Source: Spirosoma arboris
GTDB taxonomy: Bacteria; Bacteroidota; Bacteroidia; Cytophagales; Spirosomataceae
DNA: 64,000 bases
Reading direction: 5' to 3'
Assembly: GCF_009754945.1 (NCBI RefSeq)
Contig: NZ_WPIN01000003.1
Location: 434,001-498,000 of the forward strand
Part shown: positions 25,629-34,729 of the stretch, piece by piece
How the letters are laid out: every line of letters starts with the position of its first letter
Numbering within the stretch: position 1 is the stretch's first letter
The notes under the pieces: model-generated
The model's input: only the letters and a program-made list of their open reading frames with translations
The model's database searches: none
What the model was told of the DNA's origin: nothing
Position numbers and translations under genes: made by a program

Positions 25629-28136
25629 ATGAACCGACTCTTAACTATCATACTAACCTCCCTCCCTTCGCTTCTCTTCGCGCAGGAAGCCCAGCTGTGG
25701 GTTGCGCCGGATGGGTCAGATGCGAATGCTGGGACGAAAGAAAAGCCCGTGGCTAGTTTGCAGATAGCACTTCGGAAGGTTCGCGAATTGCGTCGGTTGG
25801 GCGACCCGAGCGTTACCAATGGCGCTCACATTTATCTGCGCAATGGCCTGTATGCATTGAGCGAGCCCATTTTCATTAGGCCAGAAGATTCAGGCACGCC
25901 GACTAGTCCAACAATTATCGAAGCGGCACTGAATGAGAAGCCGGTTTTAAGTGGCGGTTTAGCAGTTTCGGGATGGCAAAAAGTTAAGGGAGCTACTGCC
26001 GGATTACCCAAAGAAGCGATTGGAAAAGTCTGGGTGGCCGATGCACCGAAAATGGGTGGTCGACTACAGGAATTTCGGCAACTGTGGGTAAATGGCAAGA
26101 AAGCGACTCGCGCTAAAGACACATCCTACCCGCTAATGAACCGCATTTTATCGTGGAATAAGCAGGAACAAACCTGCTGGATTCCCGCTCCCAAATTCGG
26201 CGATTTATCGAAAGCATCTGGACTGGAAATGCTCATCCATCAATGGTGGGCGATTGCCAATCTGCGCATCAAACGTATTGAGGTTCAGGGCGACAGCGCC
26301 AAATTATGGTTCCATCAGCCCGAAAGTCGCATTCAGTCGGAGCACCCTTGGCCTGCCCCCTGGATTTCGAAAGAAACAGGCAACTCGGCCTTTTACCTGA
26401 CCAACGCCATCCAGTTTTTGAATCAACCCGGCGAGTGGTTCCTGGACACTAAGGCCGAAAAAATCTACTATGTCCCACGCCCAAACGAAAATCTGGCAAC
26501 CGCTCAGGTTATCGTTCCCTCGCTCGAAACATTGGTACGTATTACCGGAACCGCCGATCATCCGATATCAAACGTGATTGTCAAGGGCATATCGTTTCAG
26601 CACACGGGCTGGCTTCGACCTTCGCAGCAGGGGCACGTACCGCATCAGGCAGGTTTGTATATGCTGGATGCCTACAAGCTGAAAATTCCGGGGACGCCTG
26701 ATAAAAAGTCGCTGGAAAATCAGGCGTGGGTCGGTCGTCCGACGGCGGCTGTGGAGGTTTCGTTTGCCACGCATACGGGTTTCGAAAACTGTCGCTTTGA
26801 GCATCTGGCGTCAACCGGGCTGGATTATCATAAAGGCGTTCAGGACAATACCATTCGTGGGAATCTGTTCAAGGACATCGGCGGTACGGGTATTCAGGCG
26901 GGTGTTTTTGCGGATGAAGCCACGGAAATTCACCTCCCTTATAATCCTACCGATGAGCGGGAAGTATGTAGCAACCTCCTGATCAGCAATAACCTGATTA
27001 CCAACGTAACCAACGAAGATTGGGGTTGCGTGGGCATTGGTGCGGGTTATGTTAAAGGCATCACCATCGAGCATAACGAAATCAGCGACGTATCGTACAG
27101 CGGCATCAGCATGGGTTGGGGATGGACGCGAACTATAAACGCCATGCGGAATAATAAGGTGGTGGCGAACAAGATTCACCACTTCGCTAAGCACATGTAC
27201 GACGCTGCCGCCATTTATACTTTGTCGGCGCAACCGGGCTCGACGATTGCGGAGAATTACATCGATAGTATTTACAAAGCCCCCTACGCGCACCTTCCCG
27301 CGCACTGGTTTTACTTATACACAGATGAAGGTTCGTCGTATTTTACGATCAAAGACAACTGGACACCCTCCGAGAAATTCCTGCAAAACGCTAACGGTCC
27401 AAATAATGTCTGGGATCATAATGGGCCACAAGTTGCCGATAGCATTAAAGTGAAAGCGGGCCTTCAGCCTTCGTACCAGCATCTGCTAAATGATAAAGCC
27501 CGACCCGACGCCAACTGGGGAATCAACAAAGAAAATCCAGTCATTATTGAATTGATTGCCAATGCCGGCCAAACCATTGACGTACAGCGACTAAAACAGG
27601 TATTGACTCGAAGCAAAGTCAATCCTGAAGCACTCTATCAATGGGAAAACCACTACGTCATTTTCGATAAAGTGCAGGACGCATTCGTGCTGAGTGAGCG
27701 ATTGAAAGCGGCTTTCCCAGGTGCGAAAGTCAAGACGTACTACGATTTATTCTACGAGTTCAACCGGAACCATTGCCCTACTGGATCAGTCGCTGGCAAG
27801 TGGTCGCATACGATCTTAAGCGCAAATCTGGTAGCTGATCCAACGCTCCAAAACGAATATCTGGCCTATCACGCTACGCAATTTGCGAAATGGCCGGAAG
27901 TCTCGAAAGGATTCTGCAATGCCAATTTTCAGCAGTTGCTTCTATTCAGAAACGGGCGTCAACTCATGCTGGTCATTAGCATTCCAAAGGGCGAAAACTT
28001 AGATAAACTCAACCCCAAAACAACTGAGAATAATCCGCGTGTCGATGAATGGAACGCCCGAATGAAAAAGTATCAGGAAGGTATTCCCGAAGCAAAACCA
28101 GGTGAGGTGTGGATTGGCTTTCAATCAGTTAACTAA
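25629..28136 (+). CDS. Secreted right-handed beta-helix glycosidase (GH141-like) fused to an L-rhamnose-mutarotase-like domain
   Basis: An 835-residue secreted protein with a signal peptide cut near LLFAQ. Residues about 22-600 are a right-handed parallel beta-helix: LWVAPDGSDANAGTKEKPVA, then IYLRNGLYALSEPIFIRPED and LNEKPVLSGG. This layout resembles GH141, whose known members include an alpha-L-fucosidase, but other beta-helix families are possible. The C-terminal about 95 residues read as a RhaM-type dimeric alpha/beta barrel: EYLAYHATQFAKWPEV with His748 aligned to the mutarotase His, then RVDEWNARMKKYQEGIP. The stretch about 640-735 may be a second copy of the same fold. A mutarotase domain joined to a glycosidase is unusual; the family calls are from motif memory. 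Confidence 0.65.
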   Translation: MNRLLTIILTSLPSLLFAQEAQLWVAPDGSDANAGTKEKPVASLQIALRKVRELRRLGDPSVTNGAHIYLRNGLYALSEPIFIRPEDSGTPTSPTIIEAALNEKPVLSGGLAVSGWQKVKGATAGLPKEAIGKVWVADAPKMGGRLQEFRQLWVNGKKATRAKDTSYPLMNRILSWNKQEQTCWIPAPKFGDLSKASGLEMLIHQWWAIANLRIKRIEVQGDSAKLWFHQPESRIQSEHPWPAPWISKETGNSAFYLTNAIQFLNQPGEWFLDTKAEKIYYVPRPNENLATAQVIVPSLETLVRITGTADHPISNVIVKGISFQHTGWLRPSQQGHVPHQAGLYMLDAYKLKIPGTPDKKSLENQAWVGRPTAAVEVSFATHTGFENCRFEHLASTGLDYHKGVQDNTIRGNLFKDIGGTGIQAGVFADEATEIHLPYNPTDEREVCSNLLISNNLITNVTNEDWGCVGIGAGYVKGITIEHNEISDVSYSGISMGWGWTRTINAMRNNKVVANKIHHFAKHMYDAAAIYTLSAQPGSTIAENYIDSIYKAPYAHLPAHWFYLYTDEGSSYFTIKDNWTPSEKFLQNANGPNNVWDHNGPQVADSIKVKAGLQPSYQHLLNDKARPDANWGINKENPVIIELIANAGQTIDVQRLKQVLTRSKVNPEALYQWENHYVIFDKVQDAFVLSERLKAAFPGAKVKTYYDLFYEFNRNHCPTGSVAGKWSHTILSANLVADPTLQNEYLAYHATQFAKWPEVSKGFCNANFQQLLLFRNGRQLMLVISIPKGENLDKLNPKTTENNPRVDEWNARMKKYQEGIPEAKPGEVWIGFQSVN

Positions 28137-28143
28137 TGAATTA

Positions 28144-28175
28144 TCTGTCATCTCTCCTTACGTCGAGATGACAGA
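28144..28175. repeat. GTCATCTC/GAGATGAC hairpin, family member 2
   Basis: A perfect 11-bp stem (TCTGTCATCTC with GAGATGACAGA) with the 10-base loop TCCTTACGTC. On the other strand it reads GTCATCTCGACGTAAGGAG, a variant of the GTCATTCCGACG-AGGAGG word at 22626 and 58858. It lies just after the stop of the beta-helix gene. Confidence 0.72.
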
Positions 28176-28198
28176 CATAGAAAATCTAAAAATAAACT

Positions 28199-29266
28199 AT
28201 GTTAAAATTAGGCATTTTAGGATTAGGCGAAGGGCGCAGCACCATGTCGGCGGCTTTATCGAGCCCGAATTATGAGTTAGTCAAAATTTGCGATCAGAAG
28301 ATCGAACTGTGCCAGCAACGGGCGAAAGAGTTCGATTTTTATAATTATACAACCAGCTATCAGGACTTGCTCGACGATCCCGTCATCGACGTTATCGCGA
28401 TTTATACGCCTGATAAATTTCATGCCGAGCACACCAAACAAGCTATGTTGCATGGCAAACATGTTGTGTGTACCAAGCCCTTCATCGATGATTTGTCGAA
28501 GGCGAAAGAACTCATTGACATTAGCGAGCAAACTGGCAAAAAGGTGTTCGTTGGGCAGAGTTCCCGTTTTTTTGAACCGATGAAAAAGCAACGCGCTGAT
28601 TTTGACGCGGGCTTGATCGGCGAATTGATCACCATCGAAGGCTACTACCACGCCGATCATCGCTGGTTTCTAGACAAAGGCTGGTCGCTGGAAAATGCGT
28701 TCAAATGGTTATACGGTGGACTCAGTCACCCGGTCGATTTCATTCGCTGGTACTTACCCAATATCGAGGAAGTGATGGGGTACGGCATGCTCAGTACCAA
28801 CGGACGTAAAGGCGGACTGAAAAATGTAGACACCATGCACTTCATTTTCAAAGCGACCGACGGACGTATTGCCCGTGTGAGTGGTGCCTATACAGGTCCC
28901 GTTCAACCCAACACCCGCGACTCTGAAATGAGTTGTATTCTGCGCGGCACAGAAGGCTGTAGTCAGGCCGACTACATGGATTTGCGCTACGCCATCACGA
29001 CGAATACCGGCGACGAAATCATCCAAACCTGGGAGCACAAATTGAAGCACTATTTCCGATTTGAAGGCAAAAGCCACCATGCCGGAGAGTACCAAAACTA
29101 CCTCGATTATTTCGCCACCTGTCTCGAATCCGGACAGACGGCCTACCCTGATATCAACGAAGGTATTGGCACCGTGGCACTACTTCAGTCGATGGACAAA
29201 TCCCTCCAAACCGGCCAGCCCGTGAAGGTACAGGATGTATTGAAGGAGCATGGATTGTACTACTAG
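28199..29266 (+). CDS. Gfo/Idh/MocA-family oxidoreductase (cytoplasmic)
   Basis: A 355-residue NAD(P)-dependent dehydrogenase without a signal peptide. The Rossmann motif is LGILGLGEGRS at residues 4-14, and the EKP-type motif reads CTKPF with Lys93. A likely catalytic stretch is WLYGGLSHPVDFIRWYL. Such enzymes oxidise or reduce sugars, inositols or their lactones. Set between a fused glycosidase and a sodium symporter, it most likely handles a monosaccharide released by this locus (inference), for instance an uncommon one such as L-galactose or apiose, for which I have no direct evidence. Confidence 0.85.
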   Translation: MLKLGILGLGEGRSTMSAALSSPNYELVKICDQKIELCQQRAKEFDFYNYTTSYQDLLDDPVIDVIAIYTPDKFHAEHTKQAMLHGKHVVCTKPFIDDLSKAKELIDISEQTGKKVFVGQSSRFFEPMKKQRADFDAGLIGELITIEGYYHADHRWFLDKGWSLENAFKWLYGGLSHPVDFIRWYLPNIEEVMGYGMLSTNGRKGGLKNVDTMHFIFKATDGRIARVSGAYTGPVQPNTRDSEMSCILRGTEGCSQADYMDLRYAITTNTGDEIIQTWEHKLKHYFRFEGKSHHAGEYQNYLDYFATCLESGQTAYPDINEGIGTVALLQSMDKSLQTGQPVKVQDVLKEHGLYY

Positions 29267-29340
29267 AACACTGATTTTTATGATGATTATGATTAAAAAT
29301 GATCCGGGTAAATCATAAGGATCATAAAAATCAGCGTTCT
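29265..29340. repeat. Long inverted repeat, 30-bp arms
   Basis: The arms 29265-29294 and 29311-29340 are reverse complements with three mismatches; they contain CTGATTTTTATGAT and ATCATAAAAATCAG. The 16-base loop is GC-richer. The left arm begins inside the stop codon of the oxidoreductase gene. It may end transcription or be a mobile-type palindrome. Confidence 0.78.
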
Positions 29341-29357
29341 ATTCTAGCGCCTAACCT

Positions 29358-30935
29358 ATGAACAACATCACCGACCGCTTAACTGCCTTAGATTATTTTA
29401 TCGTTCTGGCTTACCTGATTATTCTGGCGGTGATTGGCTATAAAGCCAGTTCATCAAAAAAAAGGGACGAGACGTTGTTTCTGGCCAATAAATCGCTGGG
29501 CTGGTCGAGTATTGGGTTCAATATGTGGGGCACCAATGTGGGACCGTCCATGCTGTTAGCCTTTGCCAGCATTGGGTATAGCACGGGTATCGTGGCAATT
29601 AACTTCGACTGGTACGCGTTTGTATTCCTGTTTCTATTGGCTATCGTTTTTGCGCCTAAATACCTGGCTGCCAACGTATCAACCATGCCCGAATTTATGG
29701 GGCAGCGTTACGGCGAATCGACGCAAACCATTCTGGCCTGGTACGCCCTCATCAAAATCCTGATTTCGTGGTTATCACTGGGCCTGTTTGCGGGCGGGTT
29801 TCTGGTTCGACAAATTTTGGGCATTCCCATGTGGCAGTCGGTTATTGTGCTGGTGTTGTTTGCGGGTCTGTTTGCGTATACCGGCGGACTGAAAGCGATT
29901 GCCCGCGTAAACGTTTTCCAGATGCTGTTGCTCATTGGCGTGTCGTTGACCCTCACCATTCTAGGCATCAACAAAGTGGGTGGACTAGAAGCTGTTTTTC
30001 AGAAAGCACCTACGGAATATTGGAGCCTGATTCATCCTGTCAGCGATACCAAATATCCCTGGCCTGCTATTTTGTTAGGGTATCCAGTCGCAGCTATCGC
30101 CTTTTTCTGTACCGATCAGGCGATGGTACAATCTGTCCTCGGAGCCCGAAATCTAGAACAGGGGCAGTTGGGCGTCAACTTCATCGGCTGGCTCAAAATC
30201 CTGTCGCTGCCGCTGTTCATTCTACCCGGTATTCTCTGTTTTATTCTGTTTCCCAATCTCAACGACCCTGCCGAAGCCTACATGACAATGGTAACCAATT
30301 TGTTTCCTCCGGGTATGAATGGGCTCGTGATTGTTGTCCTGATTGCGGTGCTGGTAGGTACCATCGGCTCGTCGTTAAACTCACTCAGTACGGTGTTCAC
30401 GATGGATGTGTATGCACGGCAAATCAACCGGAATGCCAGCAATCAGCAACTGATTAAAGTTGGGCGGATGACAGTGGTTGTCGGTTGCCTGTTTGCCATT
30501 CTGATGGCGTTGGCCATTGATAGTATCAAAGGGTTAAATCTGTTCGATGTATTTCAGTCGGTGCTGGGGTTCATTGCTCCACCATTGTCGGTCGTCTTTC
30601 TGTTGACTGTCTTCTGGAAACGTACTACCCGAAGTGCGGTGAACACCATACTCTCAGCCGGTTCAGCGTTTAGCCTGGGTGTAGGTGTACTATATTTATG
30701 GGTGCTTCCTTCCGATAACTATCCATTTTGGCCGCACTATCTGTTGCTGTCCTTTACCATTTTTGCGGTGTTATTGACTCTGGCTATTTTGATTTCATTA
30801 CTCGATAAAAATCCGTCTATTTATACCCCTGTTACGTCTGAAACGAATCTCATTGCCAAGCCCACGCAGCGTGTCTGGATCGCCTGGATAGCTCTGATTA
30901 TCAGAATGTTGGGATTGTATCTTAGTTTTCACTAA
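29358..30935 (+). CDS. SSS-family sodium/solute symporter (sugar type)
   Basis: A 525-residue inner-membrane transporter with about 13-14 hydrophobic segments of the SSS (SGLT-like) family. Landmarks are the N-terminal FIVLAYLIILAVIGY, WSSIGFNMWGTNVGPSMLL in the first repeat, the Arg-rich GQRYGES loop, and GLVIVVLIAVLVGTIGSSLNS, which fits the second sodium-site region. It should couple sodium entry to uptake of a monosaccharide or short product made by the surrounding glycosidases. Start at ATG 29358, 18 bp after the inverted repeat. It precedes the GH95 gene by about 60 bp. Confidence 0.88.
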   Translation: MNNITDRLTALDYFIVLAYLIILAVIGYKASSSKKRDETLFLANKSLGWSSIGFNMWGTNVGPSMLLAFASIGYSTGIVAINFDWYAFVFLFLLAIVFAPKYLAANVSTMPEFMGQRYGESTQTILAWYALIKILISWLSLGLFAGGFLVRQILGIPMWQSVIVLVLFAGLFAYTGGLKAIARVNVFQMLLLIGVSLTLTILGINKVGGLEAVFQKAPTEYWSLIHPVSDTKYPWPAILLGYPVAAIAFFCTDQAMVQSVLGARNLEQGQLGVNFIGWLKILSLPLFILPGILCFILFPNLNDPAEAYMTMVTNLFPPGMNGLVIVVLIAVLVGTIGSSLNSLSTVFTMDVYARQINRNASNQQLIKVGRMTVVVGCLFAILMALAIDSIKGLNLFDVFQSVLGFIAPPLSVVFLLTVFWKRTTRSAVNTILSAGSAFSLGVGVLYLWVLPSDNYPFWPHYLLLSFTIFAVLLTLAILISLLDKNPSIYTPVTSETNLIAKPTQRVWIAWIALIIRMLGLYLSFH

Positions 30936-30941
30936 ATCCCG

Positions 30942-30969
30942 TGATGTCGAGTTCTCAAACCCGATATCA
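30942..30969. repeat. Composite palindromic repeat, copy 3 of 3 (single hairpin)
   Basis: TGATGTCGAGTT with loop CTCA and AACCCGATATCA forms an imperfect hairpin whose sequence and loop match one arm of the 25495-25617 element (ATGTCGGGTT-TTAG). It looks like a lone or decayed unit, located between the symporter and the GH95 gene. Confidence 0.65.
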
Positions 30970-30995
30970 GATAAATAATTTCAACTTAGCGCTAT

Positions 30996-33866
30996 ATGAA
31001 AACCTATTTCCATAAACTCTCCTTATTACTTCTCTTCATCGCCATTTCCTTAACCACTCAGGCACAAACACCTGTCCCACCGTCGCTAATTCTGTGGTAC
31101 AAACAACCGGCCAACAAGTGGGTAGAAGCGCTGCCGATTGGTAATGGGCGATTGGGGGGTATGGTGTATGGGGGGATCGTGGAAGACCAAATTCAATTCA
31201 ATGAAGAAACCCTCTGGACAGGCGGTCCGCGTGATTACCAGCGCGAAGGGGCGGCCCACTATTTGCCCCAGATTCGGCAATTACTAGCAGAAGGGAAGCA
31301 GGCGGAAGCAGAGAAATTAGCTCAGGACAAATTCATGAGCCGCCAGAGTAACGAGGGCGATTACGAGCAGAAGAAAACCGCCTGGTTTGCCAGCGTTCGC
31401 GAGTTAAGTACCGCGAAATTGAATCCAATTGCATCTACGTTCGATGATCACTCCTGGAAAACGATGGACGTTCCAACTGTCGATGGTTGGGAAAAAGCCG
31501 GGCCACGTCAGGCGGGGTTGGAAGGATTAGACGGTGCAGTCTGGTTCCGCACGTCATTTGACTTGCCGCAAGCTTGGGCTGGACAAGACGTCGTTCTGGA
31601 TATGGGACGCATTCGCGATCAGGATTTTACCTACCTGAACGGTGAACTCATTGGCTCGGCAGAAGGCATCGCCAAAAACCGACGCTATCAAATTCCCGCG
31701 TCGAAAGTACATGTCGGCAAAAACCAACTGGCCATTCAGGTCATCAACCTGTTCGATAAAGGGGGTTTTATTGGTGTCAAAACTAACCAGCCTACGTTTG
31801 TCGTCTATCCTGTAGGCCAGCAGCCAACCGATGGTATTCCGTTGAGCCAACCATTTAAGTACTGGATTCAGGACGAGAACCCACCACCGGCTCCCCGCTA
31901 TCAGGCTGATTACCAACCTTTCGGTGATCTTTGGATGCGATTTAAGAACCAGGGTCAAGCGATGAACTATCGGTTCGAACTGGATCTAACCAAAGCCATC
32001 TCGCGGGTGACCTACTTTGCTGACGGTGTACGTTTTACTCGTGAGTACCTGGCCAGCGCACCTGATCAGACCATAGCGATTCACCTGACTGCCAGTCGCC
32101 CAAGTCAAATTAGCTTCGAGACAACGTTGACTAGTCTGCACCAAGGAAGCTCTGTCAGGCAAATTGATAATCAGACGATTGCGTTATTGGTTCAAGTCAA
32201 GAATGGCGCATTAAAAGGTGAAAGTCTATTGCACATCCAAGCAAAGAAAGGTAAGATAACCGTATCGGATGGGAAACTCATCGTGTCGGAAGCAGACGAG
32301 GCAACCTTGTATTTAACGGCGGGCACTAATTTCAAAAACTATAAAGACGTTTCCGGAAATCCAGCCACAAGGAGCCAGCAACCAATCCAGACACTACGTA
32401 CCAAACGCTTCGACGCCGTTAAAGCGGCCCATATACGAGACTATCAGTCGTACTTCAATACGCTGACACTTGATTTGGGTGCCTCGCCTAACGAGGGTCT
32501 CCCGACTGATGAACGACTGCAAAAATTCGAGAAATCGTACGATCCATCCTTAGCGGCATTATACCTCCAGTATGGCCGGTATTTATTGATTTCGAGTTCG
32601 CGGCCACACACACAAGCTGCTAATTTACAGGGGATCTGGAATGATCTGCTCACCCCTCCCTGGGGTAGCAAATACACCACCAATATTAATCTGGAGATGA
32701 ATTACTGGCCCACCGAAATGCTGAACTTATCGGCTTGTCACGAGCCAATGTTTGCAGCCATCGACGAGTTGGTTGAAGCAGGTAAGAAAACGGCCAAAGC
32801 GCATTACAATGCCCGAGGCTGGGTACTGCATCACAACACTGATCTCTGGCGGGGTACGGCACCTATCAACGCGTCGAATCATGGCATTTGGGTGAGTGGA
32901 GGTGCCTGGGTTTCACATCATCTTTGGGAGCATTATCGCTATACACAAGACCGGACTTTTCTACAAAAACGAGGCTATCCGGCCATGAAAGAGGCCGCCC
33001 TTTTCTTCGTGGACTTTCTGGTCAAAGACCCTAAAACCGGCTGGCTCATTAGTACGCCTTCCAATTCACCTGAACATGGCGGGTTAGTAGCTGGGCCAAC
33101 CATGGATCACCAGATTATTCGGGATCTATTCAAAAATTGCATAGCAGCCAGTGAAATCCTTGGTGTAGATGCCGCTTTCCGCGACACGCTCCAAACCATG
33201 TATCGCCAGATCGCGCCTAACCAGATTGGTAAACATGGTCAACTTCAGGAATGGTTGCAGGACGTTGACGACCCAAAAGACACGCATCGACACGTATCGC
33301 ACCTCTGGGGTGTTCACCCCGGCACCGACATCACGTGGGATGAAACCCCTGATCTGATGAAAGCCGCCCGACAGTCGCTCTTGGAGCGCGGAGATGAAGG
33401 AACGGGTTGGAGTCTGGCTTGGAAAATCAATTTCTGGGCACGATTCCGAGATGGAAATCATGCCTACAACATGCTCAAACTGCTCTTCCGACCCGCTATT
33501 TCGCCAGAAGGTACTACGGGTGGCGGTTCCTACCCTAATCTCTTCGATGCGCACCCGCCATTTCAGATTGACGGTAATTTTGGCGGCTCTAGTGGCATTG
33601 CTGAAATGTTGTTGCAAAGTCAGGGCAAAACCATCGATATTCTCCCCGCCCTTCCCTCCGCCTTACCAACGGGCTACATCAACGGCATTTGCGCACAAGG
33701 TGGTTTTCTATTGAACATCCGCTGGCAGAACGGCCAGTTGAGCGAGGTTGACATTACGTCCAAAGCCGGGCAACCCTGCATTCTTCGTTATGGAGACAAG
33801 CAGGTGCAGTTGACAACCGAAAAAGGAAAAACGTATAAGCTGAATGGGATCTTGAAAACGCTGTAG
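30996..33866 (+). CDS. GH95-family glycosidase (alpha-L-fucosidase/alpha-L-galactosidase) with an inserted beta-sandwich domain
   Basis: A 956-residue secreted enzyme, signal peptide cut near TTQAQ (residue 24). The GH95 N-terminal domain starts WVEALPIGNGRLGGMVYGG, and the helical catalytic barrel begins about residue 500. Active-site residues by motif: Asn563 and Asn565 in TNINLEMNYW, Glu693 in SNSPEHGG, and Asp859 in QIDGNFGG. Residues about 126-290 are an insert resembling the jelly roll of sialate O-acetylesterases and GH2 enzymes (DHSWKTMDVPTVDGWE, then YLNGELIGSAEG), which explains the length compared with about 780 for usual GH95. GH95 includes alpha-1,2-L-fucosidases and the RG-II alpha-L-galactosidase. 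It ends the plus-strand run. Confidence 0.88.
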   Translation: MKTYFHKLSLLLLFIAISLTTQAQTPVPPSLILWYKQPANKWVEALPIGNGRLGGMVYGGIVEDQIQFNEETLWTGGPRDYQREGAAHYLPQIRQLLAEGKQAEAEKLAQDKFMSRQSNEGDYEQKKTAWFASVRELSTAKLNPIASTFDDHSWKTMDVPTVDGWEKAGPRQAGLEGLDGAVWFRTSFDLPQAWAGQDVVLDMGRIRDQDFTYLNGELIGSAEGIAKNRRYQIPASKVHVGKNQLAIQVINLFDKGGFIGVKTNQPTFVVYPVGQQPTDGIPLSQPFKYWIQDENPPPAPRYQADYQPFGDLWMRFKNQGQAMNYRFELDLTKAISRVTYFADGVRFTREYLASAPDQTIAIHLTASRPSQISFETTLTSLHQGSSVRQIDNQTIALLVQVKNGALKGESLLHIQAKKGKITVSDGKLIVSEADEATLYLTAGTNFKNYKDVSGNPATRSQQPIQTLRTKRFDAVKAAHIRDYQSYFNTLTLDLGASPNEGLPTDERLQKFEKSYDPSLAALYLQYGRYLLISSSRPHTQAANLQGIWNDLLTPPWGSKYTTNINLEMNYWPTEMLNLSACHEPMFAAIDELVEAGKKTAKAHYNARGWVLHHNTDLWRGTAPINASNHGIWVSGGAWVSHHLWEHYRYTQDRTFLQKRGYPAMKEAALFFVDFLVKDPKTGWLISTPSNSPEHGGLVAGPTMDHQIIRDLFKNCIAASEILGVDAAFRDTLQTMYRQIAPNQIGKHGQLQEWLQDVDDPKDTHRHVSHLWGVHPGTDITWDETPDLMKAARQSLLERGDEGTGWSLAWKINFWARFRDGNHAYNMLKLLFRPAISPEGTTGGGSYPNLFDAHPPFQIDGNFGGSSGIAEMLLQSQGKTIDILPALPSALPTGYINGICAQGGFLLNIRWQNGQLSEVDITSKAGQPCILRYGDKQVQLTTEKGKTYKLNGILKTL

Positions 33867-33890
33867 CGCCGACCGTCCCGGTCGGCGCTA
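33864..33890. terminator. Hairpin terminator between convergent genes
   Basis: A perfect 11-bp stem, TAGCGCCGACC with GGTCGGCGCTA and a 5-base loop, starts on the stop codon of the GH95 gene and ends three bases before the stop of the convergent DUF4198-type gene. It could serve both. Confidence 0.7.
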
Positions 33891-33892
33891 CT

Positions 33893-34729
33893 CTATCGAC
33901 AGCCAAATGTCAGGCTACCCCAATAGCTTTGCCAGTCGGCTTCTTTGGTATCGGTGGTTGGGGTCATTTGCACCAGACTGATCATATTTTGACCGGATCT
34001 GAGTTGAAAACGAACACGCCCTTGCGCGTCGGAACGTTGTTGTTCTTCCGTTAATCCTTTTGGCCTGATATCCGGGATTTCTTTCCCTATAAGCTCGGGG
34101 CGAGTCCAGTAGCGAACCAGCGCATTAGCCAACGGTTTATGATTGAATACAATCCGAAATTCAGCTAGGCCGCCCGGCTTTAGGCTGTATGGATTTTGTA
34201 TCGGAATAATCTCCAAGGGCATTCCTGTATCCAAAGAAAACGTCCGGTCGGCGGGATTTACCGGGCCTGCCTGAATCATTGTTTTGACGCATCGGCGGTA
34301 GAATTCCCGGCTACGACGTTGCGTTTCATGTTGATCCTGGCGCAGTTGAATTACGTTATCCAACCCATCCTCCCGTAGGTACAACAGGAAGCTGTCTGCC
34401 CTCATTTCCAGGTATTTATTCGTATTGGCAAAAGCCACCAGATGCATGCCCGGCTTAGTTAGCTTGAGCGGCACAACTCCATAATGGCCTTCGGTCAGCT
34501 TTGGAGCCAGATCCTGTTTGACTCCCCCAACCCAATGAACGTACTGCACGATACGATTCTTCTTTGCTTCCGATCGCTCGCCATTGAAATTCTCTCCAAC
34601 CAGAACCTCAATCGGTATAGTCTGTCCGGACTCTGCAAAGAAAGTGCCAGGCTGTAGCCAAAACTCATGCGCCTGGGCTAATAAGGCAATCAGCATGAGA
34701 AGGATCGAGGCTCCGTAAATTCGTTTCAT
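33893..34729 (-). CDS. DUF4198-family secreted protein
   Basis: A 278-residue exported protein. I start at the ATG at 34729-34727: it gives the signal peptide MKRIYGASILLMLIALLAQA, while the longer frame from 34813 adds 28 residues that bury it. After the signal comes HEFWLQPGTFF, the DUF4198 opening; the His next to the cleavage site suggests a metal-binding mature N-terminus, as discussed for this family (NikM-like periplasmic proteins). An N-terminal beta domain (about 20-120) and a second one (about 175-275, LKPGGLAEFRIVFNHKPL) fit the family. The role here is unknown; no TonB receptor or permease lies beside it. Confidence 0.75.
   Translation of the reverse strand: MKRIYGASILLMLIALLAQAHEFWLQPGTFFAESGQTIPIEVLVGENFNGERSEAKKNRIVQYVHWVGGVKQDLAPKLTEGHYGVVPLKLTKPGMHLVAFANTNKYLEMRADSFLLYLREDGLDNVIQLRQDQHETQRRSREFYRRCVKTMIQAGPVNPADRTFSLDTGMPLEIIPIQNPYSLKPGGLAEFRIVFNHKPLANALVRYWTRPELIGKEIPDIRPKGLTEEQQRSDAQGRVRFQLRSGQNMISLVQMTPTTDTKEADWQSYWGSLTFGCR

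Noticed and set aside
26304..27305. Several minus-strand frames under the beta-helix gene
   Set aside because: Shadows of a repetitive coding sequence; no signal, motif or promoter of their own.
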